From positions 1,116,001-1,180,000 of the forward strand of contig NZ_JBBPCL010000001.1 in assembly GCF_038039215.1 (NCBI RefSeq): DNA of 64,000 nucleotides. The letters run 5' to 3'. The notes under the pieces were generated by a model. It did not search any database and was not told the DNA's origin. It saw only the letters and a list, made by a program, of their open reading frames with translations. The DNA comes from Pseudonocardia sp. T1-2H (lineage in GTDB: Bacteria > Actinomycetota > Actinomycetes > Mycobacteriales > Pseudonocardiaceae). The position numbers and the translations under genes were made by a program. Position 1 is the first letter of the stretch. Each line of letters begins with the position of its first letter. This document shows, one piece after another, positions 17,603 to 26,942 of this stretch.

Positions 17603-17840
17603 TCAGGTCGACAGCTCGGGGAGCATCCGGTTCGTCCGCTTGCGGCGGAGCCAGACCTTGCGCACGCCGCCGGGGTACAGGCGGACCCGGGAGAAGCTCC
17701 CACCCCGAGTACTCGGCCTGGATCGCCAGCCGCACCGCCGCGGTCATCCGGGAGACGGTCCCGTCGATCTGCAGCGGGCGGTACTCCCATTCCCCGTCGA
17801 CGAGATCGCCTGCCTCGGTAGAGCCGGTGCTGCTCGGCAA
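17603..17840 (-). pseudogene. DUF5703-family small protein, frameshifted
   Basis: The frame from TTG reads a DUF5703-like start (GEWEYRPLQI, SRMTAAVRLAIQAEYSGWEL) that is interrupted. Shifting by one base at about 17693-17699 gives the expected ending, with SRVRLYPGGVRKVWLRRKR and a stop just beyond the convergent quinone reductase gene. The break is at GAGCTTC on this strand, again one base longer than GAGCTC. DUF5703 proteins are small actinobacterial proteins of unknown function. TTG is preferred over a GTG three codons earlier because AAGGAGG lies directly on that GTG and at 8 bases from the TTG. Confidence 0.75.
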
Positions 17841-17947
17841 ACCGGCCACCTCCTTGCCTGGTTCGTGCGGTCCATCCGCTTGCCGTGTGAACGGCGGATG
17901 ACGTCACCACAATAAGCGGGCGACGGACGCTCGGCCAGGATCCGCGG

Positions 17948-18898
17948 CTAACGGACCGGTTCGCTCACGTCGTCCAGTGCCGCCCGGATCTCGGCCGGCA
18001 GCGTGATCGACTCGGTCGCCATGGACGCGGTGAGCTGCGCGGCGTCCCGCGCCCCGACGACCGCCGACGCGACCCCCGGCCGGTCCCGCACCCAGGCCAG
18101 CGCGACGGCGAGCGGGCTGGTCCCGAGCCCGTCGGCCGCGGTCAGGACGGACTGCACGATCCGCGCGGACCGCTCGTTGCGCCGCGCCTCGACGTACGGC
18201 GCGAGCACCGGGGACGCCGCGCGCGAGTCCGCCGGGGTGCCGTCGGTGTACTTCCCGGTCAGCACGCCCCGGCCCAGCGGCGCCCACGCGAGCATCCCGA
18301 CGCCGTGGTGCCGCGCCGCGGGGAGCAACTCGAGTTCGGCGGTCCGGTGGAGCAGTGAGTACTCCGCCTGCGCCGAGACGGGCAGGACGATGTTGCCGAG
18401 GTGGCGGGCCCGCTCGACGGTGGTGGCGAGCTGCCAGCCCGCGGGCGCGACCAGCCCGGCGTAGCGGACGCGGCCGGACAGCACCGCCACCTCGACGGCG
18501 CTGAGCCGCTCCTCGAGCGGGACCCGGTCGTCCCAGCCCGGGAGCTGCCAGAGGTCGAGGTGGTCCGTGCCGAGGCGGCGGAGCGTGGCGTCGAGGCCGG
18601 CGAGCAGGGCGCCGCGGGCCGCGTTCTCGCCCAGCGGCCCGGGCGGGGGGCCGCCGCGACCGGCGAGGACGAGCGAGTCCCGGTCCACCAGGCCGCCCGC
18701 CAGATGGGCGCCGAGGATCTGCTGCGCCTTGCCGTCGCCGTAGACGTCCGCGGTCTCGACGAGGGTCCCGCCCTCCTCGACGAACGCGATGAGCTGCTCC
18801 CCGGCGGACTCGACGTCCGTGTCCTCGCCCCAGGTCATCGTTCCGAGGCCGATCCGGGACACCTGCAGCCCGCTGTCCCCGACCCGTCTGCGCTGCAC
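17948..18898 (-). CDS. Aldo/keto reductase family protein with altered catalytic tetrad
   Basis: 316 residues with the aldo/keto reductase barrel: [21 protein letters not shown] at the start, [18 protein letters not shown] in the middle, and [17 protein letters not shown] and a late [20 protein letters not shown] cofactor segment. The usual catalytic residues are largely changed. The Asp of the DTA-x-x-Y motif is Glu48 (VETADVYG, Tyr53 kept). The Lys strand reads LVLAGRGG. The His of QLH is Pro (WQLPGWD). It may have lost reductase activity or use another chemistry. The start is a Met with the family's normal N-terminus; it diverges from uppP. Confidence 0.85.
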   Translation of the reverse strand: MQRRRVGDSGLQVSRIGLGTMTWGEDTDVESAGEQLIAFVEEGGTLVETADVYGDGKAQQILGAHLAGGLVDRDSLVLAGRGGPPPGPLGENAARGALLAGLDATLRRLGTDHLDLWQLPGWDDRVPLEERLSAVEVAVLSGRVRYAGLVAPAGWQLATTVERARHLGNIVLPVSAQAEYSLLHRTAELELLPAARHHGVGMLAWAPLGRGVLTGKYTDGTPADSRAASPVLAPYVEARRNERSARIVQSVLTAADGLGTSPLAVALAWVRDRPGVASAVVGARDAAQLTASMATESITLPAEIRAALDDVSEPVR

Positions 18899-18997
18899 GG
18901 CAAGACCCTAGGAGACCCGATCATCCGGCCGTTCCCCGGATCGTCACCCGACGTGGGTACGGTGACCCGCCGTGACCACGATCGAGGGAATCACCGC

Positions 18998-19816
18998 ATG
19001 AGTTGGCTCGAGGTCGTCATCCTCGGTCTCGTCCAGGGGTTGACGGAGTTTCTGCCCGTCTCCTCGTCCGGGCACCTCCGGATCGTCTCCGGGCTGTTCT
19101 TCGGCAACGACCCCGGCGCCGCGTTCACCGCGGTCAGCCAGCTGGGCACGGAGCTCGCCGTGCTCATCTACTTCGCCAAGGACATCTGGGGCCTGATCGC
19201 GACGTGGGTCCGTGGCTTCCGTGACCCCGAGGTCCGCGCCACCCCGGAGTACCGGATGGCCTGGCTGGTGATCATCGGCACCATCCCGATCGGCGTGCTC
19301 GGTGTGCTGTTCCAGAACTCGATCGAGACGGTGGCCCGCAACCTCTGGCTGATCGCCACCACGCTGATCGTCTTCGGCGTCCTGCTGGGTCTCGCCGAGC
19401 GCTACGGGAAGCAGGAACGGCCGGTGGAGGAGCTGACGGTCATGGACGGCATCGTCCTGGGCTTCGCGCAGGCCCTCGCCCTGATCCCGGGGGTCTCCCG
19501 CTCGGGCGGCACGATCACCGCCGGCCTGTTCATCGGGCTCACCCGCCCCGCCGCCGTCCGCTACTCGTTCCTGCTGGCGATCCCCGCGGTCGTCTCGGCG
19601 GGGGTGTTCCAGCTCAAGGACGTGACGGCCGGGGACACCACGGTTCCGCAGATGGTGGTGGCGACGGTGATCGCGTTCGTCGTCGGCTACGCGGTGATCG
19701 CCTGGCTGCTGAAGTTCGTCGAGCGCAACAGCGTCTACGTGTTCGTCGCCTACCGGATCGCGCTGGGCACGGCCCTGCTGGCGGCCCTCTCGATCGGCGC
19801 GATCTCGGCGACCTGA
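18998..19816 (+). CDS. uppP: Undecaprenyl-diphosphate phosphatase
   Basis: 272 residues, polytopic. The BacA/UppP signatures are both present: the N-terminal E-x-x-x-E-type region with [12 protein letters not shown], and the second copy [17 protein letters not shown], which form the active site. It recycles undecaprenyl pyrophosphate to the monophosphate carrier for peptidoglycan and other envelope polymers, and confers bacitracin tolerance when abundant. The ATG has GAGGGA upstream. The next three genes follow with short gaps, and uppP is often found beside them in actinobacteria. Confidence 0.96.
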   Translation: MSWLEVVILGLVQGLTEFLPVSSSGHLRIVSGLFFGNDPGAAFTAVSQLGTELAVLIYFAKDIWGLIATWVRGFRDPEVRATPEYRMAWLVIIGTIPIGVLGVLFQNSIETVARNLWLIATTLIVFGVLLGLAERYGKQERPVEELTVMDGIVLGFAQALALIPGVSRSGGTITAGLFIGLTRPAAVRYSFLLAIPAVVSAGVFQLKDVTAGDTTVPQMVVATVIAFVVGYAVIAWLLKFVERNSVYVFVAYRIALGTALLAALSIGAISAT

Positions 19817-19840
19817 CCCCGGCACGTAGGCTCGATCATC

Positions 19841-20548
19841 GTGACCACGCTCATCCTGCTGCGCCACGGCCGTTCGACGGCCAACGTGTCCGGCGTCCTC
19901 GCAGGACGCACCCCCGGCGTGGAGCTGGACGACAAGGGCCGGGAGCAGGCCGCGAAGATCGTCGAACGCCTGGACACCGTCCCGATCTCGGCGATCGTCA
20001 GCTCCCCGATGACCCGCTGCCGGCAGACGGTCGCGCCGCTCGCCGCGGTCCGCGGGCTGGAGCCGGTGATCGAGGACGGCCTGTCCGAGGTCGACTACGG
20101 CAGCTGGACCGGCGGCGAGCTGAAGGACCTGGCCAAGGAGCCGCTCTGGAAGGTCGTGCAGGCCCACCCGTCGGCCGTGGTGTTCCCGGACGGCGAGGGC
20201 CTGGCCGGGATGCAGGCGCGGGCGGTGGCCGCGGTCCGGAGGCACGAGCGCCTGATCGCCGCCGAGTTCGGTCCCAACGCCGTGTGGGTGGCCTGCAGCC
20301 ACGGCGACGTCATCAAGTCCGTCCTCGCGGACGCCCTGGCCACCCATCTGGACAACTTCCAGCGGATCGTCGTCGACACCTGCTCGATCTCGGTCGTCAG
20401 CTACACCGAGACACGCCCGTTCGTGGGCCGGGTCAACGACGTCGGGGGCGACGTCGCGGCCCTCGTCCCGCCGAAGCCGAAGGAGGAGGGGGCGCAGGAA
20501 CAGGCGCAGTCCTCCGAGGCCGTGGTCGGGGGTTCGACGAACGCCTGA
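19841..20548 (+). CDS. Histidine phosphatase family protein (MSMEG_4193 type)
   Basis: 235 residues. The phosphohistidine motif LLRHGRSTAN is at the N-terminus, and the partner His is in ACSHGDVIKSVLAD. Between them are SSPMTRCRQTVAPL and the acid residue region SEVDYGSWTG. This is the actinobacterial subfamily that regularly precedes DUF3090 and SCO1664 genes. The substrate is unknown. The GTG start is directly at the conserved region; the tail after the domain is rich in Glu, Gln and Lys and likely disordered. Confidence 0.92.
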   Translation: MTTLILLRHGRSTANVSGVLAGRTPGVELDDKGREQAAKIVERLDTVPISAIVSSPMTRCRQTVAPLAAVRGLEPVIEDGLSEVDYGSWTGGELKDLAKEPLWKVVQAHPSAVVFPDGEGLAGMQARAVAAVRRHERLIAAEFGPNAVWVACSHGDVIKSVLADALATHLDNFQRIVVDTCSISVVSYTETRPFVGRVNDVGGDVAALVPPKPKEEGAQEQAQSSEAVVGGSTNA

Positions 20549-20620
20549 CCACGTCCACAGAGGCTGGTCGACCACACCGGCGTGCCGCGGATCTCTGCGT
20601 GGCCTACTCTGGGAATCGCC

Positions 20621-21193
20621 ATGTCACGCGTCATCCATGTCTTCCGCCAGCCCGAGCGCTTCGTCGCCGGGACCGTCGGCGAGCCCGGCGACCGGGCGTT
20701 CTACCTCCAGGCGATCGAGGAGGCCCGCACCATCAGCGTGCTGCTGGAGAAGCAGCAGGTCTCGGTGCTCGCGGAGCGGGTCGCCGCGCTGCTCACGGAG
20801 GTGGCCCGCCGGTTCGGTCCGGACGTCGCCACCGAGACGGAGGCCGCGGACAGCGACAACGATCCCCTCGCCGTGCCGCTCGAGGAGGAGTTCCGGGTCG
20901 GCACCATGGGCCTGGGCTGGGACGCGGACTCGAGGTCGATCGTCGTCGAGCTGCTGGCGGTCACCGAGGAGGAGGTCGACGAGTCCGTCGTCCTGGACGA
21001 CACCGAGGAGGGCCCCGACGCCCTGCGGGTGTTCCTCTCCCCGGTGCAGGCCAAGGCGTTCGCGGACCGTGCCGAGAAGGTCGTCTCCGCGGGCCGCGCG
21101 CCGTGCCCGCTGTGCGCCGAGCCGCTGGACCCGGAGGGTCACGTGTGCGTGCGGCTGAACGGTTTCCACGAGCGCTCCCCGGTCGCCGAGTAG
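20621..21193 (+). CDS. DUF3090 family protein
   Basis: 190 residues, matching the actinobacterial DUF3090 family by its start (SRVIHVFRQPERFVAGTVG), the long middle ending in a VGTMGLGWD segment, and the C-terminal cysteine pairs CPLCAEPLDPEGHVCVR. The three cysteines and a histidine could bind zinc (inference). Function is unknown; the constant neighbourhood with the phosphatase upstream and SCO1664 downstream suggests one pathway. The ATG chosen is the one beginning the family sequence, not an earlier in-frame GTG. Confidence 0.92.
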   Translation: MSRVIHVFRQPERFVAGTVGEPGDRAFYLQAIEEARTISVLLEKQQVSVLAERVAALLTEVARRFGPDVATETEAADSDNDPLAVPLEEEFRVGTMGLGWDADSRSIVVELLAVTEEEVDESVVLDDTEEGPDALRVFLSPVQAKAFADRAEKVVSAGRAPCPLCAEPLDPEGHVCVRLNGFHERSPVAE

Positions 21194-21194
21194 C

Positions 21195-22001
21195 TTGAAC
21201 GACGCCCCTGAGCTGCGGGACCCCGAGGTGATGACGATCCTCGGCCGGGGCCGCATCGAGATCACCGGCCGTCTTGTCGCCGCCTCCAACGCGACCCTGT
21301 TCGGCACGGCCAGCGTGGACGGCGTGTCGGTGAAGTGCGTCTACAAGCCGGTCCGCGGCGAGCGCCCGCTCTGGGACTTCCCGGACGGCACGCTGGCCGG
21401 GCGCGAGGTCGCCAGCTACCTCGTCTCCGAGGCCGCCGGCTGGCACGTCGTCCCGCCGACGGTGCTCCGCGACGGGCCGTTCGGCACCGGGATGGTGCAG
21501 GCCTGGGTGGACACCGACACCACGGACGACCTGGTCGACGTGTGCGCGCCCAAGAAGGTGCCGAAGGGCTGGCTCGGCGTGCTGCGCGCCCGGGACGACG
21601 ACGGTCGCCCCGCCGTGCTCGTCCATGCGGACCATCCCGAGCTGCGCACGATGGCCGCGTTCGACGTCGTGGTGAACAACGCGGACCGCAAGGGCGGCCA
21701 CGTCCTCGCCGGGGACGACGGGCACGTCTACGGCGTCGACCACGGCCTCACCATGCACTCGGAGGACAAGCTCCGGACGGTGCTGTGGGGCTGGGTCGGT
21801 GAACCGCTCACCGAGGAGATCGTCGACGCGCTCGGCATGCTGCGGGCGGAACTCGAGGGCCCGCTCGCGGAGCGGCTCGGCGACCACATCACGCTCACCG
21901 AGATCCGGACGCTGACGGACCGGGTCGACGGCCTGCTCGGGGTCGGTCGCTACCCGGAGCCCTCCGGCTACGGCCCGGCGATCCCCTGGCCGGCGTTCTA
22001 G
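21195..22001 (+). CDS. SCO1664 family protein
   Basis: 268 residues, recognised by the family pattern: ITGRLVAASNATLFGTASVDG, VYKPVRGERPLWDFPDGTLAGREVA, and FDVVVNNADRKGGHVL followed by GVDHGLTMH. The last two segments look like the catalytic loop and metal-binding motif of a PI3/4-kinase-like or HipA-like fold (N-x-D-R-K-G-x-H and D-H-G), so a kinase-like reaction is possible but unproven. The TTG start sits one base after the DUF3090 stop, so the genes are translationally linked. In many actinomycetes mshC comes next; here it does not. Confidence 0.9.
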   Translation: MNDAPELRDPEVMTILGRGRIEITGRLVAASNATLFGTASVDGVSVKCVYKPVRGERPLWDFPDGTLAGREVASYLVSEAAGWHVVPPTVLRDGPFGTGMVQAWVDTDTTDDLVDVCAPKKVPKGWLGVLRARDDDGRPAVLVHADHPELRTMAAFDVVVNNADRKGGHVLAGDDGHVYGVDHGLTMHSEDKLRTVLWGWVGEPLTEEIVDALGMLRAELEGPLAERLGDHITLTEIRTLTDRVDGLLGVGRYPEPSGYGPAIPWPAF

Positions 22002-22027
22002 CGCACAGCCCGCTCTAGTCTGTGGCG

Positions 22028-22885
22028 GTGAGCACCTCCATGCCCGCCGCGTTCATCGGCCACGGCAGCCCGATGAACGCACTGGAGACCAACCGCTACA
22101 CCGAGTCGTGGCGGGCGCTGGGCGCCGCGATGCCGAGGCCCCGGGCGATCCTCGTGGTCTCCGCGCACTGGTACATCAACGCGACGGCCGTGACGGCGAT
22201 GCCGCGGCCCCGCACGATCCACGACTTCTTCGGCTTCCCGCAGGAGCTCTTCGCGGTCGACTACCCGGCCGAGGGCGCCCCGGACATCGCGGGCGAGGTC
22301 GCGGAGATCGCGAAGCCCACGTGGGTCGGCGCGGACGTGGACAGCTGGGGCCTGGACCACGGGACCTGGTCCGTGCTCCGGCACATGTTCCCGGACGCCG
22401 ACGTGCCGGTGGTCCAGCTGTCCATCGATGCCACGAAGCCGCTGGACCACCACGTCGCGCTGGGGGCGAAGCTGGCGCCGCTGCGGGAGCGGGGCGTGCT
22501 CGTCGTCGGGAGCGGGAACGTGGTGCACAACCTGGGGGGCATGGACGGCTCCCGGCCGGACGCCGGCTTCGACTGGGCCCGGCGCTTCGACGACGCCGCC
22601 CGGGACCTCATGACGGACACCCCGGACGCCGTGCTGCGGCTGCGGGAGTCCGGGGACTTCGGCACCGCCGTCCCGACCCCGGACCACTTCATCCCGCTGC
22701 TCTACCTGGCCGGGCTCGGCGCAGCCGCCGGTCACGGCGCCGACGTCCTGGTCGACGGCTACGCCTACGGCTCGCTGTCCATGACGGCCTACACGCTCGA
22801 CCTCGCCGGCCTGCCGACCGTGCACGGCACGGGCCCGGCGGGGGAGATCCCGGACGGCGTTCCGCCCGAGTCCACCAACATCTAG
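22028..22885 (+). CDS. DODA-type extradiol dioxygenase (LigB superfamily)
   Basis: About 285 residues. Metal ligands of the YgiD/DODA group are seen in IGHGSPM near the start, VSAHWY, and the late TPDHFIPLLY; a VGSGNVVHNL segment holds another conserved His. The family is known for 4,5-DOPA extradiol ring cleavage in plants and fungi; bacterial members have uncertain natural substrates. GTG at 22028 or a GTG two codons earlier are possible starts, with no clear ribosome site to separate them. A hairpin follows before the convergent gene. Confidence 0.9.
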   Translation: MSTSMPAAFIGHGSPMNALETNRYTESWRALGAAMPRPRAILVVSAHWYINATAVTAMPRPRTIHDFFGFPQELFAVDYPAEGAPDIAGEVAEIAKPTWVGADVDSWGLDHGTWSVLRHMFPDADVPVVQLSIDATKPLDHHVALGAKLAPLRERGVLVVGSGNVVHNLGGMDGSRPDAGFDWARRFDDAARDLMTDTPDAVLRLRESGDFGTAVPTPDHFIPLLYLAGLGAAAGHGADVLVDGYAYGSLSMTAYTLDLAGLPTVHGTGPAGEIPDGVPPESTNI

Positions 22886-22906
22886 GGTCTGTCCGCCGGA
22901 CAGCCC
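22885..22906. terminator. Hairpin between convergent genes
   Basis: GGG-t-CTGTCC (22885-22894) pairs with GGACAGCCC (22898-22906) around a 3-base loop, with one bulged T. It lies between the dioxygenase stop and the convergent phosphatase stop. Confidence 0.6.
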
Positions 22907-22909
22907 TGC

Positions 22910-23671
22910 TCAGCTGCGTCCGTACTTCTCCAACCACGCGTCGTCGAACCAGGGCGGGAGCGGCGGCGGCGCATCGAGCGCCAGCGAGAGGTCGCGGAAC
23001 CGGACGGTCGGCGACCCGTTCGCGGCCACGGACACCCGGATCGGCTCCAGGTTCTCCGGCTCGCCCGGGTCGTGTCCGAACGCGGTGCTGACGAACGCGC
23101 GCATCGGCGCCGAGTGCGTCGCGACGACCGCGACCCGCTGCTCGTCGGAGCCCTCAGGCGCCAACGCCGTGATCCCGGACCAGAACCGGTAGGCCGCGAT
23201 CTGGGGCGGCTCGAAGTAGAGCGTCGGATTGTGGATCCAGTGTCCGATCGGACCACCCCGGGCGGCGATCTCCCGGTAGTCCGAGTCGAACCGGGCGTAC
23301 TCGGCCGCCCAGTGCGGCAGGTCCCCGTCGCCGAGCGCGAGCCGCGCGGCCACCGCCACGCTCGCGTCCACGACCTCGCCGTGCAGCGCGAACCGCAGGT
23401 TGTCGAACCAGGGCTCGGGGTACAGCTCGCCGAGCGTCACCCCCGGCCCGACCGCGCCCACCAGCGTCTCCCGCAGGACGACCGCGGTCGCGATGCCCCG
23501 GGCCGTGCGCGCGTGCGGCATGACCACGGACGTCCCGGGCGCCAGCTCCGCGGCCAGCGCCACGCCGCGCGCCCGGGCCTGCTCCTCGCCCCGGGCCGTC
23601 AGCCCGTGGTCCGCGTCGTAGCCGTGGGTCTCGCCGTGCCGGAGCAGCACGACCTCGTACGGGCCAGCCAT
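22910..23671 (-). CDS. Histidine phosphatase family protein (phosphoglycerate mutase-like)
   Basis: 253 residues. LLRHGETHGYDADHGLT holds the phosphohistidine; VVMPHARTARGIATAV is the second arm, and VATHSAPMRAFV carries the second His. The long middle part (LYPEPWFDNL, HWIHNPTLYFEPP) is not typical of metabolic mutases, so substrate assignment is open. The ATG at 23671 is used because GGAGGTGG lies about 10 bases upstream and the conserved region starts a few residues later; an upstream GTG would add eight residues. Confidence 0.85.
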   Translation of the reverse strand: MAGPYEVVLLRHGETHGYDADHGLTARGEEQARARGVALAAELAPGTSVVMPHARTARGIATAVVLRETLVGAVGPGVTLGELYPEPWFDNLRFALHGEVVDASVAVAARLALGDGDLPHWAAEYARFDSDYREIAARGGPIGHWIHNPTLYFEPPQIAAYRFWSGITALAPEGSDEQRVAVVATHSAPMRAFVSTAFGHDPGEPENLEPIRVSVAANGSPTVRFRDLSLALDAPPPLPPWFDDAWLEKYGRS

Positions 23672-23712
23672 CGGGGAACCACCTCCACTGCGCACCGTAC
23701 GGCGTCACCCCG

Positions 23713-23902
23713 TCACCGCGACGCCACCGTGCCGCCCTCGGGAACGATCACCTCGGTGTACGCGCTCGCGTCCGCCCGCCGGGTCCCCTCCTCGGCGGCG
23801 CTGCGCCTGCAGCCGTGGCCAGAGTTCGTCGCCGTCGATCTCGGTGACGTCGTCGTGCACGGCGTCCTCGACCTGGAGCTCGCCTCGCGGGACCTCCGTC
23901 AC
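23713..23902 (-). pseudogene. Small unknown protein, probably frameshifted
   Basis: The minus-strand frame from GTG reads VTEVPRGELQVEDAVHDDV and then EIDGDELWPRLQA, and then turns into arginine/glycine-rich nonsense. The next frame continues sensibly as RSAAEEGTRR, AYTEVIVPEGGTVASR and a stop. One extra base between about 23790 and 23830 joins the two. The joined product would be about 63 residues, acidic, of no family I can name. No clear ribosome site is visible. Confidence is limited by the short length. Confidence 0.45.
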
Positions 23903-24024
23903 ACGGTTCGGCGGGCGTCGAGGGGAGACGCCGGGGTGCGGCGGGTAGCAAGATGGGCCGCCGGGGCCCGGCTCTCGCCGTGCGGCTCCGAGCCGGATCA
24001 GCGGATGAGCGAGGAGAGCTACGG

Positions 24025-25461
24025 ATGGCGGAGAAGAGCCGGATCGGTGTCACCGGACTGGCCGTGATGGGTGCCAACCTGGCGCGCAACATCGCGAGCC
24101 GAGGCGTCCCGGTCGCCGTGCACAACCGCACCACCGCGAAGACCACCCAGTTCATGCAGGACTACGGCCACGAGGGCGACTTCACGGGCGCCGAGTCGAC
24201 CGAGGACTTCGTCGCCGCCCTCGAGAAGCCCCGCCGGATCATCGTCATGGTGAAGGCGGGCAAGCCCGTCGACGGCGTCATCGAGGAGCTGACGCCGCTG
24301 CTCGACGAGGGCGACATCATCATCGACGCCGGCAACTCGCACTTCCCGGACACCGTGCGCCGAACCGCCGAGTGCGCGGAGAACGGCATCCGGTTCATGG
24401 GCGTCGGCGTGTCCGGCGGCGAGGAGGGCGCGCTGCTCGGGCCGAGCATCATGCCCGGCGGCGACCCCGAGGCCTACGCCGAGGTGGAGGACGTCTTCAC
24501 CTCGATCGCCGCGGTCGTCGACGGGACCCCGTGCTGCGTGCACGTCGGCCCCGGCGGCGCCGGGCACTACGTGAAGATGGTGCACAACGGCATCGAGTAC
24601 GCGGACATCCAGCTGATCGCCGAGGCCTACGACCTGCTCACCCGGGTCGCGGGGCTGGACGCGACGGCGATCGGCAAGATCTTCGAGGAGTGGAACACCG
24701 GGGACCTCGAGTCGTTCCTGATCGAGATCACCGGCAAGGTCCTCGCGAAGACCGACGAGAAGACCGGTCGCCCGCTCGTCGACGTCATCGTGGACCAGGC
24801 GGGACAGAAGGGCACCGGCACCTGGACAGCGATCGACGCGCTGGGCCTCGGCATCCCGCTGACGGGCATCACCGAGGCGGTGTTCGCCCGCGGCCTGTCG
24901 GCGTTGCGGGACGAGCGCAAGAAGGCGTCGGCGACGCTGGCGGGGCCCTCGCCCGAGGGCAAGGAGGACCGGACGGACCTCGTCGAGGACATCCGGCAGG
25001 CGCTGTACGCGTCGAAGGTCGTCGCGTACGCGCAGGGCTTCGCGCAGATGCGCGCCGCGTCGATCGAGAACGGCTGGGACCTGGACCTGGGCGCGATGGC
25101 CACGATCTGGCGGGGCGGCTGCATCATCCGGGCGCAGTTCCTCAACCGGATCCGCGACGCCTACGCCGAGCACCCGGACCTGGACAACCTGCTGATGGTC
25201 CCGTACTTCACCGAGGCCGTCGCGAACGCCCAGGACGCGTGGCGCCGGGTCGTCGTCACCGCCACCGAGCAGGGCGTCGCGATCCCGGCGTTCTCCAGCT
25301 CGCTGAGCTACTACGACGGCTACCGCACCGAGCGGGGACCGGCGAACCTGATCCAGGGCCTGCGGGACTTCTTCGGCGCCCACACCTACAAGCGCATCGA
25401 CGGCGAGGGCAGCTTCCACACCCGCTGGTCGCAGGACGGCACCGAGGTCCAGACCGACTGA
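24025..25461 (+). CDS. gnd: 6-phosphogluconate dehydrogenase, decarboxylating
   Basis: 478 residues, the long (GndA-type) form. The NADP-binding loop is VTGLAVMGANLARNIASRG; the signature region includes GVSGGEEGALLGPSIMPGG and the catalytic GAGHYVKMVHNGIEYADIQ (Lys and Asn). The C-terminal tail with HTRW is as in dimeric enzymes. It makes ribulose 5-phosphate, CO2 and NADPH in the oxidative pentose phosphate pathway. The ATG is chosen because GAGGAGAG precedes it by about 6 bases; the open frame upstream is arginine-rich and unrelated. Confidence 0.97.
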   Translation: MAEKSRIGVTGLAVMGANLARNIASRGVPVAVHNRTTAKTTQFMQDYGHEGDFTGAESTEDFVAALEKPRRIIVMVKAGKPVDGVIEELTPLLDEGDIIIDAGNSHFPDTVRRTAECAENGIRFMGVGVSGGEEGALLGPSIMPGGDPEAYAEVEDVFTSIAAVVDGTPCCVHVGPGGAGHYVKMVHNGIEYADIQLIAEAYDLLTRVAGLDATAIGKIFEEWNTGDLESFLIEITGKVLAKTDEKTGRPLVDVIVDQAGQKGTGTWTAIDALGLGIPLTGITEAVFARGLSALRDERKKASATLAGPSPEGKEDRTDLVEDIRQALYASKVVAYAQGFAQMRAASIENGWDLDLGAMATIWRGGCIIRAQFLNRIRDAYAEHPDLDNLLMVPYFTEAVANAQDAWRRVVVTATEQGVAIPAFSSSLSYYDGYRTERGPANLIQGLRDFFGAHTYKRIDGEGSFHTRWSQDGTEVQTD

Positions 25462-25483
25462 CCCTCGCCGACGGCGGCCGCTG

Positions 25484-25528
25484 CTCGAGTGGCTCAAGCG
25501 CCATGTACCGACGCTCGAGCCACTCGAG
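25484..25528. terminator. Long hairpin terminator after gnd
   Basis: CTCGAGTGGCTC (25484-25495) pairs perfectly with GAGCCACTCGAG (25517-25528). The stem can extend inward by four more pairs after one mismatch and outward by GCCGC/GCGGC past a 2-base bulge. There is no T tract, which is usual in such GC-rich actinobacteria. Confidence 0.85.
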
Positions 25529-25582
25529 CGGCACGGTGGTCGGCGGGCAGCGGCGGCCGGCCCGTCTCGGTAGCGTGCCCGG

Positions 25583-26374
25583 ATGGATCAGGTTCGAGCG
25601 ATCTTGATCGACATCGACGGCGTGCTGACCGTCTCCTGGGAGCCGCTGCCCGGCGCCGTCGACGCGCTCACCGCGCTGCGGGACGCGGGCCTCCCGTTCG
25701 CGCTGATCACGAACACCACGTCGCGGACGCGCCGGCGCATCGCCGGGACGCTCGCCGACGCCGGGTTCCCGGTCGGCCCGGACGACGTCCTGACCGCTGC
25801 CGCGGCGACCGCGGCCCACCTGCGCGAGCACCACCCCGGAGCGACGTGTGCGCTGCTCAACAGCGGCGACATCGCCGAGGACCTCGAGGGGATCGAGCTG
25901 GTGGACGTCGCCGACGCCGCGGACGTCGTCGTGCTCGGCGGCGCGGGACCCGAGTTCTCCTACGAGGCGCTCGACGCCGCGTTCCGCCACCTGCAGAACG
26001 GCGCCGCGCTCGTCGCCATGCACCGCAACCTCTACTGGCGCACGGACACCGGCATGCAGCTGGACACCGGTGCGTTCCTCGCCGGGCTCGAACAGGCGGC
26101 CGGCACGGAGGCGGTGGTGCTCGGCAAGCCCTCGGGCGCCTTCTTCGACGCCGCGCTGGGCGGCCTCGGCGTCAGTGCGGGCGAGGCGCTCATGATCGGC
26201 GACGACGTCGAGGCGGACGTCCTGGGCGCGCAGGCGCACGGCCTCACCGGGGTGCTCGTGCGGACCGGGAAGTTCCGGCCGGAGGCGGAGGAGGGGGTCG
26301 ACGGGCAGCGGCCGCAGTACGTCGTCGACTCGTTCGCGGACCTGCCGGGGCTGCTGCACGGCCGCGCGGGGTGA
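25583..26374 (+). CDS. HAD-IIA family hydrolase (NagD/LHPP-like phosphatase)
   Basis: 263 residues. HAD motif I is LIDIDGVL (nucleophile Asp near residue 9), motif II is FALITNTTSRT, motif III is the Lys of VVLGKPSGAFF, and motif IV is MIGDDVEADVLGAQ. The cap between motifs II and III is the C2 type of the NagD/LHPP subfamily. It should dephosphorylate a small phosphoester or phosphoamide; the substrate is unknown. The ATG directly starts the conserved strand. Confidence 0.92.
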   Translation: MDQVRAILIDIDGVLTVSWEPLPGAVDALTALRDAGLPFALITNTTSRTRRRIAGTLADAGFPVGPDDVLTAAAATAAHLREHHPGATCALLNSGDIAEDLEGIELVDVADAADVVVLGGAGPEFSYEALDAAFRHLQNGAALVAMHRNLYWRTDTGMQLDTGAFLAGLEQAAGTEAVVLGKPSGAFFDAALGGLGVSAGEALMIGDDVEADVLGAQAHGLTGVLVRTGKFRPEAEEGVDGQRPQYVVDSFADLPGLLHGRAG

Positions 26375-26447
26375 TCGGCCCGTCCACCGGCACCGCGTCC
26401 TGCCCGATGCCCTGATCCGCCGTCCGTCCGGGACTACCCTCGGGCCC

Positions 26448-26942
26448 GTGATCACCAGGGCCGGCCCGTCGTGGACCGAGCGTCTCTTCCGGATCGCCCT
26501 GCTCGTCAAGGGCATCGACGGCGCCGCGGAGCTGATCGGCGCCGTCATCCTGCTCGTGGTCTCCGGTGCGGCCGTCCACGGGATCGTCGGCGAGGTCCTG
26601 GCCCGGGACCTGCTCGGCCCGCCGAACGGCACCCTGGCCAGCCACTTCGTGGCCGGGACCGGCGAGTTCGTGTCCGGCGACCGCAGCTTCCCGGTGCTCT
26701 ACCTCGCGCTGCACGGCGTCGTGAAGCTCGCGCTCGTCGTGGCGCTGCTGCGGAAGTGGCTGCCGGCCTACCCGGTCGCGGTGCTCGTGCTCGGGGCCTT
26801 CGTCGTCTACGAGGTGCTCCGCGCGATCCACACGGGCTCGCTGGTGCTCCCCTTCCTGGCGGCGCTGGACGTCGCGATCATCGTGATGGTGATCCGGGAG
26901 TACGCGGTCCTGCGGCGGGAGCGGCTCAGCCCAGGACGTTGA
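26448..26942 (+). CDS. DUF2127 family membrane protein
   Basis: 164 residues with four hydrophobic segments (LIGAVILLVVSGAAV, LALHGVVKLALVVALL, PVAVLVLGAFVVYEVLRA, FLAALDVAIIVMVIREY). The arrangement matches DUF2127 small integral membrane proteins of unknown function. The GTG start begins the family sequence. The 3' end overlaps the convergent DUF1345-like gene by 17 bases. Confidence 0.85.
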   Translation: MITRAGPSWTERLFRIALLVKGIDGAAELIGAVILLVVSGAAVHGIVGEVLARDLLGPPNGTLASHFVAGTGEFVSGDRSFPVLYLALHGVVKLALVVALLRKWLPAYPVAVLVLGAFVVYEVLRAIHTGSLVLPFLAALDVAIIVMVIREYAVLRRERLSPGR

